Origin: Zygnema cylindricum
Lineage: Eukaryota; Streptophyta; Zygnematophyceae; Zygnematales; Zygnemataceae
NCBI GenBank assembly: GCA_037447655.1
Contig: JBBHKE010000123.1
Coordinates: 151,737 to 215,736 of the forward strand
Reading direction: 5' to 3'
Length of the DNA: 64,000 bases
Below, piece after piece: positions 24,801-36,723 of this stretch; within the stretch, counting starts at the first letter, position 1, and every line of letters starts with the position of its first letter. Both the position numbers and the translations under genes were made by a program. A model generated the notes under the pieces. It was not told where the DNA came from. It did not search any database and was given only the letters and a program-made list of their open reading frames with translations.

Positions 24801-27800
24801 AGTATTTAAGCGGGGTTTGGAGGGTAGAGTGTAGTTCAAGGTGGAGGGTAGAGGGTGGAGGGGATTGGAGGGTGGAAGGTAAAAGGGGTGGTAGAGATTA
24901 GAGGGCAGGGAAAGAAGCGGGTAGTAGTATTCACGGGTTGTGAAGGTAAAGTTAAAAGGTAGGGTGGAGGGTAGAGTTTCGGAAAGGAGGCTGGTGTTGT
25001 TTTTTATGGGTTGTGGTGTATGCATAGAGAGTAATTGGAGGAACGGCTGGATTGTGTGTGCGTCTGTGGTTTTTTTTTTTTTTTTTTTGGGTTTTTAAGC
25101 TTTCAGTTATTTTCTACACGTTTTTCTTGTAAGGAATTTAAGTATTTGTAAAAAATTAACTAGTTTTGGAATTTGATTGTTGATGTTTTTTTTTTCTCTT
25201 GCAGGTCCTTGAAATAGTGTGGATGTGAAAAAAGAAAAAGAGGGGGAGTTGAGTGATAATTTTTGAAGATTGCGATAAAAAAATAATCTTGTTTTCTCGG
25301 AAATAGCATCAATAAGACAAGGCAAATAAGTGACTCAACTTGTGAATTTGTCATTTTTTTTTCTTGGATTTCAAATATTTTTTTCGAGAGAGAAAAATTC
25401 CTCTCGCACCTTTACTATATCTATTATATGAAATACTTAATATATTGTAATATATATATTTGGTATGAATATGACTTAATTATTAATATTAATGAAATTG
25501 ATCGTTAAATATTATTTAAAAATTATTACCATTTTTGTATATAATCTAATTCTATTTGTAAAGAAGTTTTCTTAATACTGATAGATGTTTCATTTTTATT
25601 AATGATCCCCTCTTTCCCTTTTCCCCCATCTTCCATCACAACTATAACCATTTAGAGTACACTTTTGATTCGCTAACCACAGTGACACGTGTCTTACAAG
25701 TATTGGATGGATGTCAGTTGACCGATCGACTGTGGAATGCTTCCACTCAACTGGTTTTCATGCAGCCACCTGACACCGGACATCCCACCACATTTTTTCT
25801 TTTATTTTTTTTTATTTTTTTTTTCCACCGCATTTTCTCCCTCCACCCGACCAGGCACAAAATTATACAATAAAAAATTTAATGAGTTCCTAGATAGTAC
25901 ATTTGCAGAGCTTTTATTTGTGTTATGTATCGGTAAAATCCTTATCGCGATAATTTTGATAACAAATATTATCGGTTATCAGTTGATTAGGGAGCCGATA
26001 TATTCCTCCGGGGCCAACAAGTTGTTATCGCCGATATATCGGGGGGAGGGTGGGGTATTTTCAAAATCGACATCGTACTTTGTTCAACACAAGTACGTAA
26101 CTACACTACGGAATTATCTCGATAATTTTTCATCGTCATATCGGACTTATATATAGGTAAATTTACGATTATTTCCAGACCGATATATCGAAACAATATA
26201 TCGATTATCTGAAGGTCAAAAAAATAAATATATCGGTCATAGTAAGAGGCTACCTATAGACAACACCAATTTTATCCATAAGAATTCCCGATGAAGTCAA
26301 GGAAGTATAATTTATTGTTATTCAATTATGTCATAATATTATTAACGAGTGCAAAAAATGATTATAATTATTGTAATCATTTTATAATATGTATATTATT
26401 GTATTATAATGATTATATTTCTGTTCAAGATCCCCTCTCACTTTTTTATTATATCTATTATTGCATAGTTTTTAGTACAAAGTAATATGAATGTTCGTTA
26501 TAAACTTAACTTGTTATTTGGTACTTATGATTATTTATTATTATTATGATATGTGCAACTATGTATTGCTATTAGTTGATAATTTCGTTTAGTCTTTGTT
26601 ATGAATTTTACATATTTACATACTATTATTTGTTATCTAGTGTTTTAACACTACTGAACATTTTCTTTTACGATTCCCTTTTTTTTCTTCCCCCCATCCT
26701 CCATCACAAACCAAAGCCAATTACAGAACACTTTTGATTCGCAACATAACCATAGTGCTACTTGTCTTACAAGTATTGGAGGGATGTCAGTTGACCGATG
26801 GACGATGGAATGCTTCCACTCAACAGGTTATTATCTAGCCCCCTGTGACACCAGGCGTTTTCACCACACCAACGGCTCCCTCCACCAGACCAAATGCCTT
26901 TAATGAAACATAGGTACAAAGTTATATACTAAAAAAAAATGAAGGTCCTAGTTAGTACATCTACACGGTTTTATCCAACATCACACAGCAAAAAATAAAA
27001 TGACTTAATTTTCCGTTCTAATTGAAACATTTGAATTTTAAATACACAACATCTACGTTATGTCGCTTTTGTTTGCATACCCTCTCTGCTTTTCCTACAG
27101 TTTCTCAATCAAATTTTCCCAATTTAAATGATTAATTTAAAAAAAAATGATAGAAATGTGAAGTCTGAGGGGTGAGGATAGAGGGGTGGTGGAGGGTTTA
27201 CGTAGAGGGAAGGGTTTGTGGTGTGGTGGAATGGATGGTAGAGGGTAGGGAGGGGGGTAAAGGTTGGTAGTCTCTATAGGGTGTGTTATGAGTATAGGGT
27301 AGTGCTAGATGAGGGTTTATTTTCTTTGGGTCTTTTGGGGATCTAAAATTTCATTTGGGTTTTCTTGACGGCTTATTTATTCGCTTATTATTTTTTTCTT
27401 TTTATATATATATATGATACTTCATTAGCAGTGTGCTTAAGTTTTTCCGTTTTGTTTTTACATTTAATTATTTCTTTTAAGGCACCTAAAAAATATAAAT
27501 ATCCTACAGATGTCTGAAATAGTGTGGATGTTGAAGATTGAAAAGTTTAGAGGAGAAAAGGGACAAGATTTGAGCGAAATTTTTGAAGAGAACTATTAAT
27601 TTTTTATGTCATAACCCCAATTTTATTTTTGTATGCTGAAATCGTTGTGTTCAACGAATTTTGATTATAATAATTTTTATAATACACTTTAGTTGTGTAA
27701 TTACTGGAACCTTCATTTCTAGCTGTATTTTAGTGCGTACTTTATTTTTCATACGGTAATGTTGTTTCACCTCTATAATACGCCGATTCCTGCAAATTTA

Positions 27801-30800
27801 TTGTTATTGTACGCATACCTTTACTATATTCGAACACATTGTACATGTTTTAGACCCTTCTTTTTGTCAAATTGATGTACGTTAGTAGATTCCTTTTATT
27901 ACAGATTCCATATATGAATTCTTCCATTTTTTGTTCCCAACACCGCGGTTTACCGACTTTGTCATTGGCCGTCACTAGTTGAACTTTTTTATATTTTGTG
28001 GTTTCGCTTCACTTGTGGATGTACAGCTACCAATCCACTCTATATTTAGACTTAATATGACACTCGATTCACTAATTATATTGAGAATACATTATCTCCT
28101 TTGCTTATCTTTTGTTTTTTTTTTGTTGATTTCTCTTTATTCTCTGCTTTCAAATTTTCCTTTGTCATGATTCTCCCCTCTTTTCTCTTTGATATTTTTC
28201 TCCGATTTCTGTTTTACCCACTATGAATTTTTTTTTTTACAAAAATAAAAGGAAAAAAGAAAAAAACTTATTATTCTTTAAGGAATTGCGAAAGCAAACG
28301 AATTAGTCATCTAATTAATTTCCCAGTTTTTTTTTCTTATTCTTGTCTTAGAGATGATTTTTTTTTCTTTTCTCTTTCTCATCTAAAAGCTTGTATGTAT
28401 AGTATTCAGAATCTCACCTTTTTTCTCCAATTTTATTTTTCCCTTATCTTTTTTTCTCCTTTGAGGTTTTAAACTCGACTTTAGCACAAAAAAAACCCAA
28501 TTTCTGTTTATGTACTAAATATGTATGGACCAAAACATCTAATGACATTGATACAGTTATGATTGTTTTAGTAGCTTTTTAACCCTTCTCTATTCCCCAA
28601 CTCCGTTTAACAATATTGACAGTTGCCAATTTTTATTTGAAAAAAAAAAGTTCGATATTAGATTTATGGAAAGTTCACGTTCGGTAGTGTATTCAAAATC
28701 TGGGTTAAAATAGTTTATCGCCGTCGTATCGATCATTCCATTTTAAATGATAAAATGGAAAAGAAAATTGTAAAATAAAGTTTAAAGAAACATGTAAATT
28801 TGTAAACATAATACATATTACAAGGTGCAATGTTTTAACAACACAACATTTGTTTCGACCCCCCCCCCCCCTTTTTTTTTCCCCATCTATTGCCACAAAA
28901 AAAGACAAAATATTAAAACAATCTGGAAAAAAAAAAAAAACTGAAAAAATAGAATGAAAACTTCTAAATGCGTTGTTTTTACACCACATTAATTGCAATC
29001 ACAATCCTCTCCCCATAACTATTTACAGATCACTTGTGATGTGCAACATAACCATAGTGTCATGAGTCTTACAAATGTTGAAGGGATGTGAGTTGACCGA
29101 TGGATGATGGAATGTTTCCACTCAACTGGTTGTTATATAACCATCTGACACCGGGTGTACGGACCACAACAATCCCTCCCTCCACCCCACCAAAAGTATT
29201 CGAATCAATATAGGTGCAGTTAATTTGTTCGTAGTTAATACAATTACAAGGCTTCTATCTACCATCACATAACACAAAAAGACACAAAATTTGGACTTCA
29301 TCTTCTCCTTTAATGGATAGATTTGATTTTTTAATGCACAATATCCACACTACATTAATTTTGTTTGCATACCCCTTTCCCTTTCTACCTTCCTACATTT
29401 TTTAACTTGTGAGGGAAAAAGGTGAGGATAAAGGGTATGGAAGATGGAGGGTTTGACGAAGCAGGCGGATCGACGATAGAGAGTGAGGGAGGCAAGGATT
29501 GGTAATCTTAATTGGGTATGGTTTAATTATAGAGGTAGCGTGGGGTGAGGGTTTGTTATTTTGGGGTTGTTTGGAGATTTAAAATTTAACTTTTTTTTAT
29601 ATGCTTTTCTGTTTCAAGTTTTTTTTGACGGCTGATTTTTTCTTTTTGCTTAGTTTTTTTTATACAACATTTCATTATTATAATGGATTGATTATACTAC
29701 ATCCACGAGAAAAATGAAGCAGCAAAATACAAAAAAGGTACAAATAGAAAAAGTCACTAAGCTGAAAAGATTGGGGGCCGCTAAAATTGTGCACTGTATG
29801 ATAATCCGTTTCGGAATCAATCGTGGAATCAACTAGTCGAAAAAGAAATTAATTAATGAATACTTCATCGTACGGGGACATTGTAGGTATGTGATAAGGC
29901 GTGGAGTGGTGTGAAAGATAAAGGCAACAATACAACGGTCGCTAAGATACGGGACAGATAATTACAATGGATACAAGGTGTGTACGGATAGTGGTAAAGG
30001 GTTCGTACAAGAACAATTTTTTCCCACGAAACAACATAAGACAGACGCGAAACGATATTATAGTATTGAAAAATACAATACGAACTAAGGTACAAAAACA
30101 AAAGGTACGTTTCTTTAAGTACACTAGTAAAAGTGTACTTCAATATTAAGAGAAAATGTAAAAATCACAAATGGTCACTATTATAAATAAAACGATGAGA
30201 ATTTCATGGTTCGCTTTTCCTCATTGAACATCAATGACTTAGTATTAAATTTAGTGAATTATGTTATTATAAAATATTAATAACAACTGTTTAAATTGTT
30301 GTGATAATTATAATTATTTGTTAATGCATATATTATAATTTTTCTTTCTTATGCAAATGTTTTAGCTATTATTGGTTTATTTATCATTTTTATGTTTTTT
30401 CTCAAGATCTATGTCGCTCTTTTATCATATTTACCATTATGTATGATTCAATATCATGTATTTAAAATGTTTGCAATAATTATTATTTCTTATTTGTTTA
30501 TTATTTATGATTATTTCAAGTTGTTTAATACTATTATTTAGTACTTACTGTACTTTTGGTATATCTACTTATCATCACTATTTACAAGTTTTTTTTTTCA
30601 AGTATTATTATTATTACTAGTAAATAATATTTTTTTCGCGATCCCCTCCCTTTTCCCCCTATTCTCCACCACAAACCATAACCATGTACAATACAAGTTT
30701 GGATGCCCATGACATGTGTCTTACAAGAACTGGAGGGATTTCAGTCGACCAATGGATGGTGGAATGCTTCCACTCAACTGGTTGTTATCTAGCCATCTGT

Positions 30801-31630
30801 GACACCGGCCATTCCCATTACACCAACATCTCCCTCCACCCCACCAAATGCCTTCTAGTCAATATGGGTACAGAATTCAACTGTTAAAAACTTAATGAAC
30901 TCCAAGTTTGAATATTTATCCACCATCAGACAACACAAAAAGACATATATTGTTGACTTGATCTTTTTTTATGATGAATAGATTTGATTTTTGACCGTAT
31001 AATAACCACACAACATCAATTATATTCGCATACCCCGCTCCCGCTTTCCTACACTTCACTCAATATATCCCAATTTATCTAGTTTATTGAAAAAGAACAA
31101 TAAAAATATGAGGTTTAGGGGTGAGGGTAAAGGGTACGAGGATGAGTGGAGGGCATCTTTTTGACACCGAGAGTCCCCACCTCATAGTTCTCCCAACCCC
31201 CCAAAGTGCCACCTTCTTATTATGATGTTATACAAAAAATTAAAACACAATAAAAATATTTAGCAACTACAAGTGAAAAAATAAATAAACGCCCATTCTA
31301 TGAATATCAACAAATATAAGTTTGTGGGATTCAATTTCTAATTATTTTTTGACCCCGCCTGTTATTAAAACTTAAAAGGCGTGAACGCCCCATCGAAGAT
31401 TAAGACATTTGAAAAAAAAAATGGAGAAAAGCAAAAATTATCCTCCCCTCCCTTTCCCCCACCACCCAGCTTCCCCATCTCCCAATCCTCTCTCTTCCAA
31501 ACCTCCAGAGATCAATTCTTCCCCCATTCTCATAAACGAAAACAAAAGATGAAAAAAAAGCACTTATAACTTTTTCGGATTATTTTTATGATAGTTATGT
31601 AATTACTCATTACAAAAGAGATTATATAGA

Positions 31631-31665
<35 letters not shown>

Positions 31666-32639
31666 ATTAAGAGAGAAAGAGAGATTAAGAGAGATTAAGA
31701 GAGATTAAGAGAGAAAAGAAACGAGATGAGTGCATTTTCTCTCAATCTTCTTATTTTTTTCTCATTACTCAATTGTTTACTTTTCTTTTATTTCTGTATG
31801 AGATTCATCCCTATTTTCAGTATCACTCACAACGTTGTCAGCATTGTGAGGTTGCCGATCGCCGCCGAAATGCTCCCCACCAATCCTATGGCGTGTAGAT
31901 CCCTGCACACCCGCCCCCTTCATTAGTTTCTGACCTACATCCATTCATCCTATCCCTCCCCCAACCCCCCTCCCCTCGTATATATAAAAAATATTTATTT
32001 GCATCCCCCGTATACGATTGAACAATTCCCAATTCTCTCACCTCGCCCCTCTCCGCATCCCCTTCTCCCCTCGGCTTCTCATATACATAGAAGGAGTATT
32101 TGCACCCTCACATAGGTAAATGAACGAGTTCACTCATCCTCCCTCCCTCCCTCCCTCCCCATCCCTCTCCCGTTCCCTTTACAAACAAATTCCCCTTCTA
32201 TTAACAAATTAACAAAGGACAAATTAACAAGATTTCGTGCGAGATTCAGTGCGGGATTCCGTGCGGATTCATCGCGGCAGAGAGTGCACGCAGCGAAAAT
32301 CACTCACATGTTATACACGCGACGGGAATCGTCGCAGGAGAAAAAAATTCCGTCGCATGTGATTGGGGGAAATTCCTCCTTGTTCGCGATCGCCGCCTTC
32401 ACCGCCTCCAGAGCCGACTCTGCAGCACAAGTACGGACAGACCAGGCAGAGGAGCCAATCAGATTCCTATTTCGCACGTGTGAAGGCATGGACCGCAGAC
32501 CAGGAAAGGGGAAAGGGGAGGGTAAAGGAGGGGAAGACTTACTGTCGGGCTCCGGCATGGGTCCACGGTAGTGTCCCATCACAAGTGCCACGTGGCACGC
32601 TAAGATCAGCACTGTCGCGAAGACCATGGGAGCAGCCAT
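19764..32639 (-). CDS. Secreted LRR / Cys-rich / Pro-rich protein, 11 exons, 410 residues
   Basis: Exons: 32,639-32,543; 32,419-32,308; seven of exactly 72 nt at 31,902-31,831, 30,796-30,725, 29,144-29,073, 26,842-26,771, 25,769-25,698, 24,192-24,121 and 23,337-23,266; 21,828-21,545; 19,999-19,764 (TAA). All junctions are GT-AG and phases join without a stop. Residues 1-22 are a hydrophobic signal peptide (MAAPMVFATVLILACHVALV). Residues 32-70 resemble the plant LRR N-cap (two Cys, then RRVYNM). Residues 71-238 are seven LRRs of the type LDNNQLSGSIPSSIGQLTSL. The Cys-rich domain (about 239-332) has ten Cys (NCEAFCN, CGGGGICSN, TCACNKGY). The tail (333-410) is PPPRSF-type Pro-rich with no kinase or membrane segment. 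An apoplastic or wall protein is likely. Order LRR, Cys-rich, Pro-rich recalls LRX proteins, but SPPPP motifs are absent and LRX genes are usually intronless. Partner and ligand unknown. Confidence 0.8.
19851..19985 (-). repeat. In-frame 18-bp coding minisatellite in the Pro-rich exon
   Basis: Units on the + strand read GAGGAGGGAAGGAGCGTG or GAGGAGAGATGGAGCGTG (18 bp), with two 15-bp variants. All are multiples of three, so the PPPRSF / PPRSIS reading frame is kept. The orthologous exon of pseudogene copy A (12,405-12,457) has no such array, so it expanded, or was lost, after the duplication. Confidence 0.9.
23266..31902 (-). repeat. Array of amplified LRR-exon/intron units
   Basis: Six of the seven 72-nt LRR exons (30.8, 29.1, 26.8, 25.8, 24.2 and 23.3 kb) share flanking intron sequence. 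On the + strand each is preceded by a variant of ACATAACCATAGTGTCA...GTCTTAC; four are followed by ACACCGG and C-rich text such as TCCCTCCACC...CCAAATGCC. Purine-rich blocks like GGGGTGAGGATAGAGGG recur near 27,165, 29,415 and 31,115. Spacing of about 0.9-2.3 kb is uneven. The first LRR exon (31,902-31,831, GLVGSISAAIGNLTML) has a different sequence and flanks, so it is ancestral to or outside the amplified set. Confidence 0.85.
31629..31717. repeat. (GA)n microsatellite
   Basis: GAGAGA tract with AAGAGATTAAGAGAG variants, in the intron between exons 3 and 4 of the LRR gene. Confidence 0.9.
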
Positions 32640-33020
32640 GGCTGAGCACTCGCCGCTTCAATGGGGCACGTGGCAGATCTGGCTCAAGAAAATCTACTTT
32701 TCAGAATGCCGAAGGAATTCTCCGTAGAAACTGGTTCTCTCTTTCTATCCAGCGATGCGAAGCAATTACAGGCGTCGTTTGAGGAATCGAAGAAGCGATA
32801 TTTTTTGTCACATTCTCTAGGTCGGTGGCACATGCGTCGACAACTTTTAGCGTGATAGTGCGCCGCGCTTCGCACGTGTGAAAACAGCTACGTTTCGAGA
32901 ACTGTCTCCGACGTGTAAAACCTGTTTAAAGTACGAATTTACTTTTGGTTGAAAACTTGTTTTTTCGCTGAAATCTGAAATGAAATTTTCGAACTTGTGG
33001 AATTCTTTCGCCTTTCCACG
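32467..33020 (-). promoter_or_regulatory. CACGTG (G-box-like) cluster around the LRR gene start
   Basis: CACGTG palindromes occur near 32,476, 32,590, 32,667, 32,872 and 33,016, flanking or overlapping the first exon. CACGTG with flanks such as GCCACGTGGCA is the core bound by plant bZIP and bHLH factors. A regulatory role is inferred from position only. The copies inside transcribed sequence may be chance. Confidence 0.35.
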
Positions 33021-33679
33021 TCAGCACACGTGTCACCCTATAGAGAAAAGTTAACCAATTAATGAGCACATTTCCTTCCAGACAAAACAATCGACGAGTA
33101 GAATTTTGTTGTTTGTGAGACTATCACATACGACAAGCCAAACGAAAGGGAACTCACTTAAAATGACCATTCGTTCTAAATTTCACGCGTGTGCTCGGCT
33201 CCCACGATTGTGCCGCTGCAAACTAAAATTCACGTTTGGCATTTTATTTTATTTTTTTAATGTTGAAATAGTTTTCATTACCTTCTAATGAACGAGTGCA
33301 CATTGCCCTTTAACGGTTTCGCAAGTGTAAACCTAATATTTTTGTGGTTTTGATACATGTGCAGCTACCTTTAACTTAGATTAATATCGGAAAGAGGATC
33401 GGTCAATCGCACCGAATTTTGGACAATCTGCAATAATGCAGTCGACGTGTTTTTGCCTTTTTCGCACGTGCCGTTTCTTTGACCGAAAGTCTACAATTGG
33501 ATCACCCACATGGACGCTGGACTTTTTTGACCTATTTGCTCGCTGTAAAGACTGTCCTTTAGGACGGTGGAATTGTACATTTTGTCGTTTGTGGCCTGTT
33601 CTATTTTGTCGTTATTTGGAACGGCATCAATCGCCAGAACCTTTGACCATCAATCGCTTAAGTACGGTGAGTACGGTAG

Positions 33680-33880
33680 GAAAAGTTGTTAGGGTTAATA
33701 CTGAGCACTCATTTAGCGACGAGACGGTCTCGTCGCTAAAGCAACATTGGCTAGCGACGAAGTGGTCTCGTCGCCGAAATAGCGACGAAGTGACGTCGTC
33801 GCTGAATATTTGAAATGACGTCGAAATGTTGGTTCGTTTCGGTTCGTTTGACTTTTTTAGTACCGCGTGGGTTTGGTCGG
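33680..33880. mobile_element. TAGCGACGA-containing repeat, second copy
   Basis: Three inverted pairs of the unit AGCGACGA / TCGTCGCT at 33,713-33,803, bounded by ACTGAGCACTCATTTAGCGACG on the left and a TTTGACTTTTTTAGTACCG-like right end. It matches the insert in Copia-2 at 13,590-13,893. The related segment at 35,735-35,965 has the left flank (GTACGGTGAGTACGG) joined almost directly to the right flank (TTTGAAAAGGGAAATC), as if it lacks this insertion and adjoining sequence. Confidence 0.55.
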
Positions 33881-35734
33881 TTGACGGTTCGTTGTATTTG
33901 TCGGTCATTTAGATTTGGACGTTCTACTTTTGTCGGTCCAATTGTACTTCAAGTAATTACACGCTGTCATGTGAAAGTGACACCTTTTCTTTGTTGGTCG
34001 AATGTTGTTGTGAGGTTTCACCACGAAGACGTTTAGTTGTACAGTTATTTATGCCTTGTAGCTTTGTGTGTAATTTATCTTTTTGGGAGGCGTAGTTAAT
34101 TCTGGAAGTGTAGAAGAAACAGTAACCTTTTGTTACCTGGACGTTACATTTTAATATATTGGAGTTTTGGAGGATCAAATCTTTTTTTATGTGTTTATTT
34201 TGCTTGCTTAGTTTCTTTCAAAAGTCGCACTAATAATGATTTACTTTGCGCGTTTCATTAGAAGGGGTTATCATATTTTTGAAAAGGGAAATCAAAATGT
34301 GCAAAGCAACTTAAACTCTATAAGTGTTACGAGTCGAATTGATTTTAGATCGATTTCAAGGCGGTCTGAGTACAGTTTAATTATCGGTAAGTATCGATCT
34401 TGGCATATATTTGTATCGCGATATTGCGAGTTTTTCTTCGATATTAGAAAATGCAGCGCTTACAAAGTGAAAAAATGTTGGGAAAAACTCTATCCTCGAG
34501 TCTTCATGCTTCTTAGGACGAGTGAAAAATAAATTAGAAAAGAAAAAAAATCCTTGTCTTACATGCCTTCCTCCTGAAGACCAAATTCTCTTTTTCTTCT
34601 CTTCTCTTTAGGATCTTCTAGAGTTGTTAAAGGCATTTTGGCCCTCTTAACAGTTATTTAGGGTTTATTTTCAAGGTAATTTAGATTTTAACGTCTTCTC
34701 ACGTATGCACTGTTAAGGGACATTTAGCGTCAGGTTATTTTTGTCTTGTCCGTACTTTTTCTTACGTCGGTCAAGTCTTGTTGACCGTCTTATCCGGACG
34801 TCTCACTTTTGGTCCTATCCGTACTTCCATACGTCGGTCCAGTTTAATATCGCTTCCGCATTGAGACATTTAAGTATTTGTGAGCGCATTCCGATTGACT
34901 CTTTTTCCTATCAATTTCTGTGTAACACATAGGGACACTTGAAATCCGGGTCCGCCGGATTTGCTCTAAAAAACAAAGTAATATCTCTAAGTTACAAGTA
35001 CATGGAGACGCACCCTAACACCCTTCCATCAGGTCGTGCAAGTGAATGAGGTGTTAGATTGCGATTGGTACCACGTAGGATCCTGTTGAGCATCATAATT
35101 TGCAAAAGGACAAAATCGCAGGTGCGTATGTGTACGGGCAGACGCCGATTGAAATATCTAGTAGCGTCACGCTAATGTACAATCTGAATGTTCTTAGGGT
35201 TGTTGTCTTACCAACGGCCACGAAAACCATTGCAAAATTAAAGTTTGAATGTACCAAGAATGTACCATTTGTACATGAATGTTTTATCGTTGTATTGCAC
35301 ATTTATGAAGGAAGCGTCACAGGATGTCCTACAACCAAGATTTTTTTGTCGTCGAACAGGGTGGCTTTGATGTCGGAAGGTACAAGCCATTTGCCTCATG
35401 TAACTTTATAACTTCACGTCGAGTGGTGGATCGACTCGACTTTACAGAGTGGACAATACAGCGTCTAGTAAATGCTAAGTGTCCTGAAGAAGGCGGTCGG
35501 AGAGACTAGCGGATCTTGAAACGAGGCGTTTGCCGAAAATTGAAAATCGGATGGTGGTAATTTTCGCCAAGAAGTCTGGAGAATCTCAACGAGTTTTTAG
35601 TAAACATCTTTTGTTAGAAAAAGAAAAAAACCGTACGAATTAGTACGGCAAGGTACTTTCTCTAGTAAACAATCCCACTTTTTGCCTGATGGAAGGTTAC
35701 CCTTAGTATACTGCTGAGAACAGTGTCCCGTCGT

Positions 35735-35965
35735 ACGGACTAAAGGTACATTTTGTCAATATTTTTCAACCGCGTCAATCGCCATAATATGTGAGCATGA
35801 ATCGCTAAAGTACGGTGAGTACGGTTTCAAAAGACTCGGTTATTTTTTGAAAAGGGAAATCAAAATGTTGAACGAAACTTTGAACTTTATTAGTGTTGCT
35901 TATTGAGATGCCTTTAAATCGATTGTAAGCAATACGGGTACAAATTTTCAACATCCCCTTAACCC
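35735..35965. repeat. Partial duplicate of 33,560-34,400
   Basis: Shares ACATTTTGTC, ATCAATCGCCA-like, AATCGCT(T)AAAGTACGGTGAGTACGG and TTTTTGAAAAGGGAAATCAAAATG with the longer segment, in the same order. The block at 33,69x-34,24x is absent here, giving an empty-site comparison. Confidence 0.5.
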
Positions 35966-36570
35966 AATATTTAATCCTATACTAATTTTGAAGGCATTGG
36001 CTCGAAAGGCTTTGGTACAATTTTTTCTTGTTTTTGTAAATTTAATTTCTTAGCTTTCTCATTATATACTTTCAGAGCAATAGTATTACACAAAAAGTAA
36101 CAAAGATAAATTTTGCATGTTATGCATAATTGTACCTTTGGCATAAATTATGTTGGTACTTTTTGGCTTTGAATCACAACGTAGTGCCTGTCCATGTAAG
36201 AATGGTGAAAAAGGACGCTTAAACCACCAAACACGTGTAAACCACCAATCGCTTTTGGTGGCTCAAACATTTTGCTAAGCACCAAAGAAAAAAAAAAAAA
36301 AAAAAAACCTAAAAAGTACTAGAAACAATTTCCAAAAATTAGTACATGCCGATTGTCGAAAGCTTCACGGAAATGAGTCAGTGTAATGTCAAGAAAAAAA
36401 AAATGGATAGGAAACATCATAGTTGTTCAATTCTCATATTAGTAAATTACGAACCCATCAACGCACAAATACTACGTACAATGCCCATCGAACAATTGTG
36501 AAGTGTTGATAAAATGCGTACCCGACTTTGTACCCGTACATTTTTCGTACATTTACGACGTACAGTGTCA

Positions 36571-36723
36571 GTATATTTCCGTACTTTTAGGGTTATTTAA
36601 GGGGGGATTTTAGGATTGTTAGGGTACATTCCCGTACATTCTCGGCTTAGAATGTCCGTACATTTCCGTACTTTGTAGGGTTATTTAATGGGGATTTTAA
36701 GGTTGTTAGGGTACAACCCGTAT
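36571..36723. repeat. Imperfect tandem duplication, about 87-bp period
   Basis: GTATATTTCCGTACTTTTAG and its repeat GTACATTTCCGTACTTTGTA are each followed by a GGGTTATTTAA...GGGGATTTTA...TTGTTAGGGTAC stretch. Confidence 0.75.

Noticed and set aside
32363-32855. Plus-strand frames opposite the LRR gene start
   Set aside because: They overlap the signal-peptide and N-cap exons, which have splice sites and phases consistent with the rest of the gene.
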